Part shown: in pieces, positions 12,590 through 21,761 of the stretch
How the letters are laid out: the number at the start of each line of letters is the position of its first letter
How positions within the stretch are numbered: the first letter of the stretch is position 1
From: Streptomyces niveus
Lineage (GTDB): Bacteria; Actinomycetota; Actinomycetes; Streptomycetales; Streptomycetaceae
Length of the DNA stretch: 64,000 bases
Direction of reading: 5' to 3'
Assembly (NCBI RefSeq): GCF_002009175.1
Contig: NZ_CP018047.1
Location: 4,464,001 to 4,528,000 of the forward strand
Translations under genes and position numbers: made by a program
Notes under the pieces: generated by a model
Database searches by the model: none
What the model was told of the DNA's origin: nothing
What the model saw: only the letters and a program-made list of their open reading frames with translations

Positions 12590-12983
12590 GGCGGAATGCG
12601 CGCAGTCGCCGGTCGGTGAAGGCGGTCAGCCACTCGAAGATCTCGTTGACGTCGGCGCCCTCGATCTCGTAGCCGCGCAGGACCGCCATGAACGCGTCGA
12701 GCAGCAGTTGCCCAGCGGTGGCCGGCGGATCGTCCGGGCCGGACGGTTCGGCGCCGATCGTCGCGGCGTACCGGCCGGGGTGTTCCAGGACGAAGGCGCG
12801 GTATGCGCGCGGGCGCCAGAGCGGCACGCTGCCGAACGTCGCCGCGCCGAGCAGCCGCAGCATGCCGCGTCGACGGTGGAATCCCCTTCGCGCAGAGCCG
12901 GTGGATCCAGGCACAGTGGCCTTGAGGCCCGGGGGGCCGGTCATCGCATTTCGCGGTGCAGTATGTTGCATGTGATAGTTCAT
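12590..12983 (-). pseudogene. Remnant of a TetR regulator with WHG-type C-terminal domain
   Basis: The frame on this strand encodes RAYRAFVLEHPGRYAATI, the recognisable start of the WHG ligand domain of TetR regulators. The whole helix-turn-helix that should precede it is absent, replaced by an unrelated Arg/Gly-rich stretch after an ATG at 12983. The domain is also too short: after LRGYEIEGAD it jumps to a C-terminal-like EIFEWLTAFTDRRLRAF, as if about 40 residues were deleted, and the frame then runs on into the methyltransferase 3' end without a stop. I read it as a doubly deleted pseudogene. Confidence 0.6.
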
Positions 12984-13026
12984 TGAATTGACCTGATGGG
13001 TCTGGCTGAATCGGAGGAGGATCCCG

Positions 13027-14049
13027 GTGGAGGAGTCGCGTACCGCGGCCGCAGGCGCCGTCGTGGCGGTACCCGAGGCCGTGGGGGTGGCCGCCGGGCC
13101 GCCGGCGGAGAAGGGGCGGCGCACGCTCGGGCCCGTCGCGCTCGTCGTCGGGGGCATGCTCTCCGTGCAGTTCGGCGCCGCCATCGCCGTGCTGCTGATG
13201 CCGCGGGCCGGCGCGGTCGGTGTGGTGACGCTGCGGCTCCTGCTCGCCGCGATCGTGCTGCTCGTGGTCTGCCGGCCCAGGGTCCGCGGTCACTCCCGCG
13301 CAGACTGGGGCACGGTGCTCGTCTTCGGCGCCGTACTGGCCGCCATGAACCTCCTCTTCTACCAGGCCGCCGACCGCATCCCGCTGGGCGCAGCCGTGAC
13401 CTTGGAGGTCCTCGGGCCGCTGACCCTCTCCGTCATCGCCTCCCGCAGGCTCGGGAACCTCCTGTGGGCCGGCCTCGCGCTCGGCGGTGTGGTGCTGCTC
13501 AGCGGCGGCGGGTTCGACCGGCTCGACCCGGTGGGCGCGGCGTTCGCGCTGGCGGCGGGCGCGATGTGGGCGGCGTACATCGTCTTCAGTGCCCGGACCG
13601 GGCAGCGCTTCCCGCAGGCCGACGGGCTCGCGCTGGCCATGGCCTTCGGCGCCGTCCTCACCCTGCCGCTCGGCATCGTCGACGCCGGCTCGAAGCTGCT
13701 GGTGCCTTCCACGATCGGGCTCGGGCTCGCGGTGGCGCTGATGTCGTCCGTCCTGCCGTACACCCTGGAACTGCTGGCGCTGCGGCGGCTGCCCGCGTCG
13801 ACGTTCGCGATCCTGATGAGCGGCGAGCCGGCCCTCGCCGCCATGGCCGGCTTCCTCGTGCTGCATCAGGACCTCTCCCTCACCGACGCGCTGGCGATCG
13901 CGCTGGTCATCATGGCGAGCATGGGCGCCGTCCAGGCGCACGCGGGCAAACGCAGGGCGCGACGCGAGGAGTTGGCCACCGAGGAGCCCGCACCGGGGGA
14001 GCCCGCACCGGACGCCCTGCGGACGGGCGGGGAAAGGACCGGCCGGTAA
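13027..14049 (+). CDS. EamA-family (DMT) exporter, RhtA-like
   Basis: 340 residues with about ten hydrophobic helices in two EamA repeats. A PLGAAVTLEVLGPL segment and SSVLPYTLELLALRRLP are those of the RhtA branch, which exports threonine, homoserine or other amino acids and metabolites. The N-terminus is about 35 residues of Ala/Val-rich cytoplasmic tail, and the C-terminus is charged. The GTG at 13027 has AGGAGGA six bases upstream. The stop codon overlaps the palindrome that begins the next operon's promoter. Confidence 0.88.
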   Translation: MEESRTAAAGAVVAVPEAVGVAAGPPAEKGRRTLGPVALVVGGMLSVQFGAAIAVLLMPRAGAVGVVTLRLLLAAIVLLVVCRPRVRGHSRADWGTVLVFGAVLAAMNLLFYQAADRIPLGAAVTLEVLGPLTLSVIASRRLGNLLWAGLALGGVVLLSGGGFDRLDPVGAAFALAAGAMWAAYIVFSARTGQRFPQADGLALAMAFGAVLTLPLGIVDAGSKLLVPSTIGLGLAVALMSSVLPYTLELLALRRLPASTFAILMSGEPALAAMAGFLVLHQDLSLTDALAIALVIMASMGAVQAHAGKRRARREELATEEPAPGEPAPDALRTGGERTGR

Positions 14050-14089
14050 AGCAAGCACGCTTGCTTGTTTCTCCGGGCGCTGCCATGCT
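14049..14089 (+). promoter_or_regulatory. Operator palindrome and promoter of the acyl-CoA carboxylase operon
   Basis: AAGCAAGC-AC-GCTTGCTT (14049-14066) is a perfect 8-bp inverted repeat. Its right arm contains TTGCTT (14061-14066), and 17 bases later comes CATGCT (14084-14089), a plausible -35/-10 pair. A repressor bound here would block RNA polymerase. A degenerate copy with the same layout precedes the enoyl-CoA hydratase at 27851. The TetR at 28658 is the likely ligand. Confidence 0.7.
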
Positions 14090-14138
14090 CCGGGGCACGC
14101 ACCACGCCGTGTCCCGAGAGCCGATGGGAGTGCGTCCC

Positions 14139-14930
14139 GTGTCCGACCCTGCCGCGCCAGTCCTCGACGATCTGCGCAGCGAGAGTGAGGAAGTCGATCG
14201 GCTCGTGGCCGAGTTGGACGACGGGAGCTGGTCGCTCCCGACCCCGGCGGCCGGCTGGACCGTCGCCCACCAGATCGCTCATCTGGCCTGGACCGACACC
14301 GCGTCGCTGCTCGCCGTGACCGACGAGGCCGCCTTCGCCGACATGGCCGCGAAGGCGCTCGCCGCCCCCGACTCCTTCGTGGACGAGGGCGCCGAGGCCG
14401 GGGCCGCACTGCCGCCGGACCAACTCCTCGCCCACTGGCGCGAGGGCCGCGAACGGCTCCACCGCGCGCTGCGCTCCGCACCGCCCGGCGCGCGTTTCCC
14501 CTGGTACGGGCCGCCGATGAGCGCGCCGTCGATGGCGACCGCGCGCCTGATGGAGACCTGGGCGCACGGCCAGGACATCGCGGACGCGCTCGGCGTACGG
14601 CGCGAGCCGACCGCGCGGCTGCGTCATGTGGCGTGGATCGGCGTACGGGCCCGCGACTACGCCTACCTCGTCCGCGGCGAACAGCCGCCCGCCGCCCCCT
14701 TCCGCGTCGAACTCACCGGACCCGAAGGCCAGTTGTGGACCTACGGCCCCGAGGACGCCGACCAGCGCGTCACCGGGCCCGCCCTGGACTTCTGCCTGCT
14801 CGTGACACAGCGCGCCCACCGCGCCGACCTGGACGTACGGGCCGAGGGTCCGGACGCCGGCCGATGGCTGGACATCGCGCAGGCGTTCGCGGGCCCGGCC
14901 GGTCCCGGCCGCCCGCCGAAGGGGGCCTGA
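14139..14930 (+). CDS. TIGR03084-family metal-binding protein (DinB/MDMPI fold)
   Basis: 263 residues. The N-terminal half is a mycothiol-dependent-isomerase-like four-helix domain with the metal-site pattern TVAHQIAHLAW near 43-53 and ETWAHGQDIAD near 140-150; the histidines in these motifs would hold a divalent metal. The TIGR03084 family sits next to acyl-CoA and terpene catabolism genes in actinobacteria, and its reaction is not known. The GTG at 14139 is chosen because GGGAG precedes it by 8 bases; an ATG 15 bases upstream is possible. Two bases separate it from the AtuA-like gene. Confidence 0.85.
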   Translation: MSDPAAPVLDDLRSESEEVDRLVAELDDGSWSLPTPAAGWTVAHQIAHLAWTDTASLLAVTDEAAFADMAAKALAAPDSFVDEGAEAGAALPPDQLLAHWREGRERLHRALRSAPPGARFPWYGPPMSAPSMATARLMETWAHGQDIADALGVRREPTARLRHVAWIGVRARDYAYLVRGEQPPAAPFRVELTGPEGQLWTYGPEDADQRVTGPALDFCLLVTQRAHRADLDVRAEGPDAGRWLDIAQAFAGPAGPGRPPKGA

Positions 14931-14932
14931 GC

Positions 14933-16654
14933 GTGCCGGACACCTCTGCCCCCACCCGCGACGTCCTGCGCATCGGGAACGCGTCCGGCTTCTACGGCGA
15001 CCGCTTCGACGCGCTGCGCTCCATGCTCACCGGCGGCCCGCTCGACGTGATCACCGGTGACTACCTCGCCGAGCTGACCATGCTCATCCTCGGCCGCGAC
15101 CGGCTGAAGAACCCGGCGTCCGGCTATGCCAGAACATTCCTGCGGCAGTTGGAGGAAGGACTCGGGCTCGCGCAGGAGCGCGGCGTGAAGATCGTCGCCA
15201 ACGCGGGCGGGCTGAACCCGGCGGGACTGGCCGCCGCCGTACGCGAACTGGCCGAGCGCGTCGGCGTTCCCGTACGCGTCGCGCACGTCGAGGGCGACGA
15301 CCTGCTGGCGGCACGCGACTGGGGCGAGGGCGTGCTCACCGCCAACGCCTACCTCGGCGGAGCCGGCATCGCGGAGTGTCTGCGCGGCGGCGCCGATGTG
15401 GTGGTGACCGGCCGGGTCACCGACGCCGCGCTCGTCACCGGGCCCGCCGCCGCGCACTTCGGCTGGGACGCCGACGATCTCGACGCCCTCGCGGGCGCCG
15501 TCGTCGCCGGACACGTCCTGGAGTGCGGCACCCAGGCCACCGGCGGCAACTACTCCTTCTTCGGCGAGCACGACGTCCGCCGCCCCGGCTTCCCGCTCGC
15601 CGAACTCCACGCCGACGGCTCCGCAGTCATCACCAAGCACCCCGGCACCGGCGGAGTCGTCGACATCGGCACCGTCACCGCGCAGTTGCTGTACGAGACC
15701 GGGGGAGCCCGGTACGCCGGACCCGATGTGACGGCCCGGCTCGACACCGTACGGCTCACCCAGGACGGCCCCGACCGGGTCGCGATCTCCGGCGTACGCG
15801 GCGAGGCACCGCCCCCCGCGGTCAAGGTCGGGCTGAACCGGATCGGCGGCTGGCGCAACGAGGTCGTCTTCGTCCTCACCGGACTCGACATCGACGCGAA
15901 GGCGCGCCTGGTGAAGGACCAGATCGCCGACGCGCTGGCGGCGCCGGGCGTCAAGAGGCCGCCGGAGGAGGTCCGTTGGGAGCTGGCCCGCACCGACCGG
16001 GCGGACGCCGACACCGAGGAGACCGCGAGCGCGCTGCTGCGGCTCGTCGTCCGCGACAGCGACCCCGACGCGGTCGGCCGGGCGGTCAGCGGCGCCGCCG
16101 TCGAGCTGGCGCTGAGCAGTTACCCCGGATTCCATGTCACCGCGCCGCCCGGCAAGGGCGCGCCGTACGGCGTCTTCGAGGCGGCGTACGTCCCCGCCGC
16201 CGAGGTCCCGCACACGGCGGTGCTCCCCGACGGCACGCGCGTACCGGTGCCGACCGCCGCCCCCACACGCGTACTTGAACCCGTCCCCGAGCCCCCGCTC
16301 CCCGACCCGCTGCCCGCCGGACCCACCCGGCGCGCCCCGCTCGGACTGGTCGTCGGTGCCCGCAGCGGCGACAAGGGCGGGGACGCCAACGTCGGTGTGT
16401 GGGCGCGCGATCCGCAGGCCTGGCGCTGGCTCGCGCACGAGCTGACCGTCGAGCACCTGCGTCAACTCCTCCCCGAGACAGCCGGTTTGACCGTCACCCG
16501 GCATGTCCTGCCCGACCTGCGCGCGCTCAACTTCACCGTCCAGGGCCTCCTCGGCGAAGGCGTCGCCGCCCGCGCCCGCTTCGACCCGCAGGCCAAGGCG
16601 CTCGGCGAATGGCTGCGCTCCCGCCACGCCGACATCCCGGAGGTACTGCTGTGA
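14933..16654 (+). CDS. AtuA-family acyclic terpene utilisation protein
   Basis: 573 residues matching the AtuA family throughout: IGNASGFYGDR at about 13-23, ITGDYLAELTMLIL at about 42-55, ANAGGLNPAGL near 88-98, and a separate C-terminal domain with VGARSGDKGGDANVGVW near 467-483. AtuA is required for citronellol/geranol catabolism in Pseudomonas, where it works with geranyl-CoA carboxylase; its reaction is undefined. Here it precedes carboxylase genes with which it overlaps by GTGA, so they act in one pathway. The GTG start follows the previous stop by 2 bases. Confidence 0.9.
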   Translation: MPDTSAPTRDVLRIGNASGFYGDRFDALRSMLTGGPLDVITGDYLAELTMLILGRDRLKNPASGYARTFLRQLEEGLGLAQERGVKIVANAGGLNPAGLAAAVRELAERVGVPVRVAHVEGDDLLAARDWGEGVLTANAYLGGAGIAECLRGGADVVVTGRVTDAALVTGPAAAHFGWDADDLDALAGAVVAGHVLECGTQATGGNYSFFGEHDVRRPGFPLAELHADGSAVITKHPGTGGVVDIGTVTAQLLYETGGARYAGPDVTARLDTVRLTQDGPDRVAISGVRGEAPPPAVKVGLNRIGGWRNEVVFVLTGLDIDAKARLVKDQIADALAAPGVKRPPEEVRWELARTDRADADTEETASALLRLVVRDSDPDAVGRAVSGAAVELALSSYPGFHVTAPPGKGAPYGVFEAAYVPAAEVPHTAVLPDGTRVPVPTAAPTRVLEPVPEPPLPDPLPAGPTRRAPLGLVVGARSGDKGGDANVGVWARDPQAWRWLAHELTVEHLRQLLPETAGLTVTRHVLPDLRALNFTVQGLLGEGVAARARFDPQAKALGEWLRSRHADIPEVLL

Positions 16655-18255
16655 CCGTGCTCCACTCGGCGCTGGACACCACATCCCCCGACTACGCCGA
16701 GCACCGCGCCGAGATGCTCACCAAACTCGCGGACCTCGGTACCGAGCACGCCAAGGCGCTGGCCGGCGGCGGCGAGAAGTACGTGGCCCGGCACCGTAAA
16801 CGCGGAAAGCTCCTCGCCCGCGAGCGGATCGAGCTGCTGCTCGACCCCGACACCCCGTTCCTGGAACTGTCCCCGCTCGCCGCCTGGGGCAGCGACTACC
16901 CCGTCGGCGCGTCCATGGTCACCGGCATCGGCGTGGTCGAGGGCGTCGAATGCGTCGTCACCGCCAACGACCCGACCGTGCGCGGCGGCGCGTCCAACCC
17001 CTGGACGCTGAAGAAGGCCCTGCGCGCCAACCGGATCGCGTACGAGAACCGGCTGCCGCTCATCAGCCTCGTAGAGTCCGGCGGTGCCGATCTCCCCTCC
17101 CAGAAGGAGATCTTCATCCCCGGCGGCGCCCTCTTCCGTGACCTGACGCGGCTCTCCGCCGCCGGGATCCCCACGGTGGCGGTCGTCTTCGGCAACTCGA
17201 CGGCGGGCGGGGCGTATGTGCCCGGCATGTCCGACCACACCGTGATGATCAGGGAGCGGTCCAAGGTCTTCCTCGGCGGGCCGCCGCTCGTGAAGATGGC
17301 GACGGGCGAGGAGAGTGACGACGAATCGCTCGGCGGCGCGGAGATGCACGCCCGCCACTCGGGGCTCGCGGACCACTTCGCGGTGGACGAGCCGGACGCG
17401 ATCCACCGGGCGCGCCGGATCGTGGCGCGCCTCAACCACCGCAAGGCGTACGCGGATCCGGACCCGGCGTCGGTCGAGCCTCCGAAGTACGACGAGGACG
17501 AACTGCTCGGCATCGTCCCCGGCGACCTCAAGATCCCCTTCGACCCGCGCGAGGTCGTGGCCCGGATCGTCGACGGCTCGGACTTCGACGAGTTCAAGCC
17601 GCTGTACGGGCCGAGTCTGGTGACCGGCTGGGCGACGCTGTACGGCTGCCCGGTGGGTGTACTGGCCAACGCGCAGGGCGTGTTGTTCAGCGCCGAGTCG
17701 CAGAAGGCCGCGCAGTTCATCCAGCTCGCCAACCAGCGCGACATCCCACTGGTCTTCCTGCACAACACCACCGGCTACATGGTCGGCAAGGAGTACGAGC
17801 AGGGCGGCATCATCAAGCACGGCGCGATGATGATCAACGCGGTCGCCAACTCGAAGGTCCCGCACCTGTCGGTCCTGATGGGCGCGTCGTACGGCGCCGG
17901 GCACTACGGCATGTGCGGCCGGGCCTACGACCCGCGGTTCCTGTTCGCGTGGCCGAGCGCCAAGTCCGCGGTGATGGGGCCGCAGCAACTGGCCGGCGTG
18001 CTGTCGATCGTGGCGAGCGGGTCGGCGGCGGCGAAGGGGAAGCCGTACGACGAGCATGGTGACGCGGCGCTGCGCGCCATGGTGGAGGCGCAGATCGAGT
18101 CGGAGTCGCTGCCGGCGTTCCTCTCCGGGCGGCTCTACGACGACGGCGTCATCGACCCGCGTGACACCCGCACGGTGCTCGGCCTGTGTCTGTCGGCGAT
18201 CCGCACGGCGCCCGTCGAGGGCGTCCGGGGCGGCTTCGGCGTCTTCCGAATGTGA
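16651..18255 (+). CDS. Acyl-CoA carboxylase, carboxyltransferase (beta) subunit
   Basis: 534 residues with both crotonase-like halves of the carboxyltransferase. The ARERIELLLDPDTPFLEL start, GGAYVPGMSDHTVMI, and HNTTGYMVGKEYEQGGIIKHGA near residue 370-390 are diagnostic; the last matches the methylcrotonyl-CoA/geranyl-CoA carboxylase branch rather than propionyl-CoA carboxylase. It transfers the carboxyl group from biotin to a branched 2-enoyl-CoA. It overlaps both neighbours by GTGA, so translation of AtuA-like, beta and alpha subunits is linked. Confidence 0.93.
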   Translation: MTVLHSALDTTSPDYAEHRAEMLTKLADLGTEHAKALAGGGEKYVARHRKRGKLLARERIELLLDPDTPFLELSPLAAWGSDYPVGASMVTGIGVVEGVECVVTANDPTVRGGASNPWTLKKALRANRIAYENRLPLISLVESGGADLPSQKEIFIPGGALFRDLTRLSAAGIPTVAVVFGNSTAGGAYVPGMSDHTVMIRERSKVFLGGPPLVKMATGEESDDESLGGAEMHARHSGLADHFAVDEPDAIHRARRIVARLNHRKAYADPDPASVEPPKYDEDELLGIVPGDLKIPFDPREVVARIVDGSDFDEFKPLYGPSLVTGWATLYGCPVGVLANAQGVLFSAESQKAAQFIQLANQRDIPLVFLHNTTGYMVGKEYEQGGIIKHGAMMINAVANSKVPHLSVLMGASYGAGHYGMCGRAYDPRFLFAWPSAKSAVMGPQQLAGVLSIVASGSAAAKGKPYDEHGDAALRAMVEAQIESESLPAFLSGRLYDDGVIDPRDTRTVLGLCLSAIRTAPVEGVRGGFGVFRM

Positions 18256-20531
18256 GGCCTACGTTGATATCGACTCTCCTTGTCGCGAACCGTGGCGAGA
18301 TCGCCTGCCGCGTCTTCCGGACCTGCCGCGAGCGGGGCATCGGCACGGTCGCGGTCTTCTCGGACGCGGACGCCGACGCGCTGCACGTACGCGAGGCGGA
18401 CGCGGCGGTACGGCTGCCGGGTGCCGCCCCCGCCGACACGTATCTGCGCGGCGACCTGATCGTGAAGGCGGCCCTCGCGGCGGGCGCGGACGCGGTGCAC
18501 CCGGGCTACGGATTCCTCTCCGAGAACGCCGGGTTCGCGCGGGCGGTGCTCGACGCGGGACTGGTGTGGGTGGGGCCGCCGCCGGAGGCGATCGAGGCGA
18601 TGGCGTCCAAGACCCGGGCGAAGGAGCTGATGGCGGCGGCGGGCGTGCCGCTCCTGGCACCGGTGGACCCGGCCTCGGCGACCGAGGCGGATCTGCCGCT
18701 GCTGATCAAGGCGGCGGCGGGCGGCGGCGGCCGGGGAATGCGGGTGGTCCGCTCGCTCGACACGCTCGCGGAGGAGTGGGAGGCGGCCCGCGCGGAGGCC
18801 CGCTCGGCGTTCGGCGACGGCGAGGTCTTCGCGGAGCCGTACGTGGAGCGCGGCCGCCACGTCGAGGTCCAGATCCTCGCCGACGCGTACGGCACGGTGT
18901 GGGCGCTGGGCACCCGCGACTGCTCCCTGCAACGGCGGCACCAGAAGGTGATCGAGGAGTGCCCGGCGCCGGGCCTGACGGCGGAGCTGCGCGCCACCCT
19001 GACGGACGCGGCGGTCGCGGCGGCGCGGGCGGTGGAGTACCGGGGCGCGGGCACGGTCGAGTTCCTGCTCACCCCGACAGGCCGCGCGTACTTCCTGGAG
19101 ATGAACACCCGCCTCCAGGTCGAACACCCGGTGACTGAGGAGGTGTTCGGCGTGGACCTGGTGGCGCTCCAGCTCGCCCTGGCGGAGAGCGCGAAGCTCC
19201 CGCCCGAGCCACCTGCCCCGTACGGCCACGCGGTGGAGGCCCGCCTGTACGCGGAGGACCCGTCCCAGGACTGGGCCCCCCAGCCGGGCCGCGTCCACGA
19301 GTTGACGGTGCGGGGGGTGGGCGAGGGCGGCCCGTCGTACGGGCTGCGGGCGTACGGGCTGCGGGCCGCGTGGCCCGCGGGAGCGGCCGCGACGGGCCCG
19401 TTCGGCGCGGGCGGCGCGGGCGCGACGGGCCCGTTCGGCCGGGCCGAGACGGGCGTGGGGGCGGTCGATCCGGGTCGGATCGGCGCGCAGCCTCCGTGGC
19501 CTGCGGGAGCGGTCGGACCGGCTGACGCGAGTACACGGGCCGTCGATCCGGGTCGGATCGGCGTCGTGGGCGCGGTCGGGACGGGCCGCCCCGGTCCGGA
19601 CGCCTTCGGCCCGAGCGCGACGGGCCCCGCCCCCGGCACCCGCGCCCCGGACGCCCCCGAACCCGCAATCGCCGGGCACCCACGCCTCCGCGTCGACACC
19701 GGGTACGGCCCCGGCGACAGCGTCGGCGTGCACTACGACTCCATGCTCGCCAAGGTGATCGCCTGGGCGCCCACCCGTGCCGAGGCCGTGCGGCGGCTGG
19801 CCGACGCGCTGCGGCGGGCCCGGGTGCACGGGCCGGTCACCAATCGCGAACTGCTCGTACGGTCCCTGCTGCACCCGGACTTCACCGGCGGGCTGCTCGA
19901 CACCGGGTTCTACGAACGGCACCTCACCGCGCTCACCGGGCCGGTGGCCGACGGCGGCGGCCGGAGCGCCGCCGTTGCCGCCGCCCTCGCCGACGCCGTA
20001 CGCCGGGGGCACCCCGTCGGCGGGTGGCGGAACCTCGCGTCGCAGCCGCAGACCAAGACGTACGGCGAGCACGAGGTGCGCTACCACCGCACCCGCGAAG
20101 GGTTCCGCGTCGAGGACGACGCCCTACGCGTCGTCGCCGTCGCCCCCCACCGCGTAAGCCTCGAAGTCGACGGCGTGCTGCGCCACTTCGACGTCGCCGA
20201 CCACGGCGACCACGTCTACGTCGACAGCCCCGCCGGCTCCTACCGGCTCCGCGTCCACCCCCGCTTCACCGACCCCCGGACCGCCACCGCGCCCGGTTCG
20301 CTGCTCGCGCCCATGCCCGGCACCGTCGTACGGATCGCGGACGGGCTCGGCGAAGGCAGTGCCGTCACCGCAGGGCAGCCGCTCATCTGGCTGGAGGCCA
20401 TGAAGATGGAGCACCGCATCACCGCTCCCGCCTCCGGCACGCTCACCGCGCTCCACGCCGTCCCCGGCAGCCAGGTCGAGGTCGGCGCGCTCCTCGCCGT
20501 AGTCACGGACACCGCCCAGGAGGACACATGA
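18252..20531 (+). CDS. Acyl-CoA carboxylase, biotin carboxylase/biotin carrier (alpha) subunit with an internal insertion
   Basis: 759 residues. A biotin carboxylase domain starts at LLVANRGEIACRVF and has the ATP-grasp loop AAAGGGGRGM near 155-165 and EMNTRLQVEHPVTEE near 285-300; the biotin carrier ends the protein with EAMKMEH (biotinyl Lys718). It carboxylates its own biotin with ATP and bicarbonate for the beta subunit. Oddly, residues of about 356-475 are a Gly/Ala/Pro-rich, repetitive stretch inserted in the biotin carboxylase C-terminal domain (between HELTVRG and HPRLRVDTG). The GTG at 18252 overlaps the previous stop; a TTG 12 bases on is the alternative. Confidence 0.92.
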   Translation: MRPTLISTLLVANRGEIACRVFRTCRERGIGTVAVFSDADADALHVREADAAVRLPGAAPADTYLRGDLIVKAALAAGADAVHPGYGFLSENAGFARAVLDAGLVWVGPPPEAIEAMASKTRAKELMAAAGVPLLAPVDPASATEADLPLLIKAAAGGGGRGMRVVRSLDTLAEEWEAARAEARSAFGDGEVFAEPYVERGRHVEVQILADAYGTVWALGTRDCSLQRRHQKVIEECPAPGLTAELRATLTDAAVAAARAVEYRGAGTVEFLLTPTGRAYFLEMNTRLQVEHPVTEEVFGVDLVALQLALAESAKLPPEPPAPYGHAVEARLYAEDPSQDWAPQPGRVHELTVRGVGEGGPSYGLRAYGLRAAWPAGAAATGPFGAGGAGATGPFGRAETGVGAVDPGRIGAQPPWPAGAVGPADASTRAVDPGRIGVVGAVGTGRPGPDAFGPSATGPAPGTRAPDAPEPAIAGHPRLRVDTGYGPGDSVGVHYDSMLAKVIAWAPTRAEAVRRLADALRRARVHGPVTNRELLVRSLLHPDFTGGLLDTGFYERHLTALTGPVADGGGRSAAVAAALADAVRRGHPVGGWRNLASQPQTKTYGEHEVRYHRTREGFRVEDDALRVVAVAPHRVSLEVDGVLRHFDVADHGDHVYVDSPAGSYRLRVHPRFTDPRTATAPGSLLAPMPGTVVRIADGLGEGSAVTAGQPLIWLEAMKMEHRITAPASGTLTALHAVPGSQVEVGALLAVVTDTAQEDT
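19317..19676 (+). repeat. Repetitive 120-codon insertion inside the biotin carboxylase gene
   Basis: In-frame low-complexity segment. The peptide repeats YGLRA, WPAGA, ATGPFG and VDPGRIG each occur twice, and at DNA level GTCGATCCGGGTCGGATCGG occurs near 19468 and 19549. Homologues of this family join the flanking sequences directly. It is in phase with no stop, so the enzyme may tolerate it as a loop. Confidence 0.75.
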
Positions 20532-21670
20532 GCATCGTCGAAACGCAGGAACACCAGGACCTCCGTGCCGCCGTCGCCGCCCTCGGCCGCCGGCACGGCC
20601 GCGGCTTCGACCGCGACACCCTGTGGAGCGAGGCGGGCAAGCTCGGCTATCTCGGCGTCAACCTCCCCGAGGAGTACGGCGGCGGAGGCGGCGGCCTCGC
20701 CGAACTCTCCATAGTCCTCGAAGAGTTGGGGGCTGCGGGCTGCCCCCTGCTCCTCATGGTCGTGTCACCCGCCATCTGCGGCACCGTTATCGCCCGCTTC
20801 GGCACCGAGGAGCAGAAGCGCGAATGGCTCCCCGGTCTCGCCGACGGCTCCCGCACCATGGCCTTCGGCATCACCGAACCCGACGCCGGTTCCAACTCGC
20901 ACCGCATCACCACCACGGCCCGCAAGGCGGACGACAGCGACGGCGGCGGCTGGATACTCAACGGCCGCAAAGTCTTCGTCTCCGGCGTCGACATCACCGA
21001 CGCCACCCTCATCGTCGGCCGCACCGAGGACGCCAGGACAGGCTCGCTCAAGCCCTGCCTCTTCATCGTCCCGCGCGACGCGCAGGGCTTCCACCGCTCG
21101 CAGATCGACATGGAACTCCAGGCGGTGGAGAAGCAGTTCGAGCTGGTGCTGGACGACGTACGGCTGCCCGCCGACGCCCTCGTCGGCGACGAGGACGCGG
21201 GACTCCTCCAGCTCTTCGCCGGCCTCAACCCCGAACGCGTCATGACCGCCGCCTTCGCCCTCGGCATGGGACGGCACGCGCTCGACAAGGCCGTGGACTA
21301 CGCGAAGACCCGCCAGGTCTGGAAGCAGCCCATCGGCGCCCACCAGGCCATCGCCCACCCGCTCGCCCAGGCGTACATCGAGATCGAACTCGCCCGGCTG
21401 ATGATGCGCAAGGCCGCGCACCTCTACGACGCGGGCGACGACGCGGGCGCGGGCGAGGCCGCCAACATGGCCAAGTACGCGGCGGGGGAGGCCTGCGTAC
21501 GCGCCGTAGACCAGGCCGTACACACCCTCGGCGGCAACGGGCTCACCCGTGAGTACGGTCTGGCCTCCCTCATCACCGCGTCACGCGTGGCCCGTATCGC
21601 GCCCGTCAGCCGCGAAATGATCCTGAACTACGTGTCCCACCAGTCCCTGGGTCTCCCCAAGTCGTACTGA
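20528..21670 (+). CDS. Acyl-CoA dehydrogenase
   Basis: 380 residues with the three acyl-CoA dehydrogenase domains: helical start (GYLGVNLPEEYGGGGG), FAD-binding beta-domain (FGITEPDAGSNSHRITT) and the C-terminal helical bundle (HTLGGNGLTREYG). It introduces the alpha-beta double bond in an acyl-CoA with FAD and passes electrons to ETF. It starts inside the stop of the biotin subunit (ATGA), so it should make the 2-enoyl-CoA that the carboxylase uses. A strong hairpin follows, ending the transcript. Confidence 0.93.
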   Translation: MSIVETQEHQDLRAAVAALGRRHGRGFDRDTLWSEAGKLGYLGVNLPEEYGGGGGGLAELSIVLEELGAAGCPLLLMVVSPAICGTVIARFGTEEQKREWLPGLADGSRTMAFGITEPDAGSNSHRITTTARKADDSDGGGWILNGRKVFVSGVDITDATLIVGRTEDARTGSLKPCLFIVPRDAQGFHRSQIDMELQAVEKQFELVLDDVRLPADALVGDEDAGLLQLFAGLNPERVMTAAFALGMGRHALDKAVDYAKTRQVWKQPIGAHQAIAHPLAQAYIEIELARLMMRKAAHLYDAGDDAGAGEAANMAKYAAGEACVRAVDQAVHTLGGNGLTREYGLASLITASRVARIAPVSREMILNYVSHQSLGLPKSY

Positions 21671-21704
21671 CGGAGACGTACGTGACGACGCGGCGAATCG
21701 GGAC

Positions 21705-21752
21705 GGTTCACGACGATCACTGACGAGCCGTCAGGTGATCTTGCCGTGAACC
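21705..21752 (+). terminator. Hairpin at the end of the carboxylase operon
   Basis: Outer arms GGTTCACG and CGTGAACC (8 bp) enclose GATCAC/GTGATC and TGACG/CGTCA with a single bulge and a 3-base loop. It lies 34 bases after the dehydrogenase stop and marks the boundary of the island that follows. Confidence 0.65.
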
Positions 21753-21761
21753 TTATGTGTC

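Noticed and set aside
12559..14481. 640-codon minus-strand frame across the EamA and TIGR03084 genes
   Set aside because: It is Arg/Gly/His-rich, has no domain, and is the mirror of well-supported genes; only its far end covers the TetR remnant.
16462..18057. 531-codon minus-strand frame opposite the carboxylase beta gene
   Set aside because: Typical antisense shadow of a high-GC gene; no ribosome site or recognisable domain.
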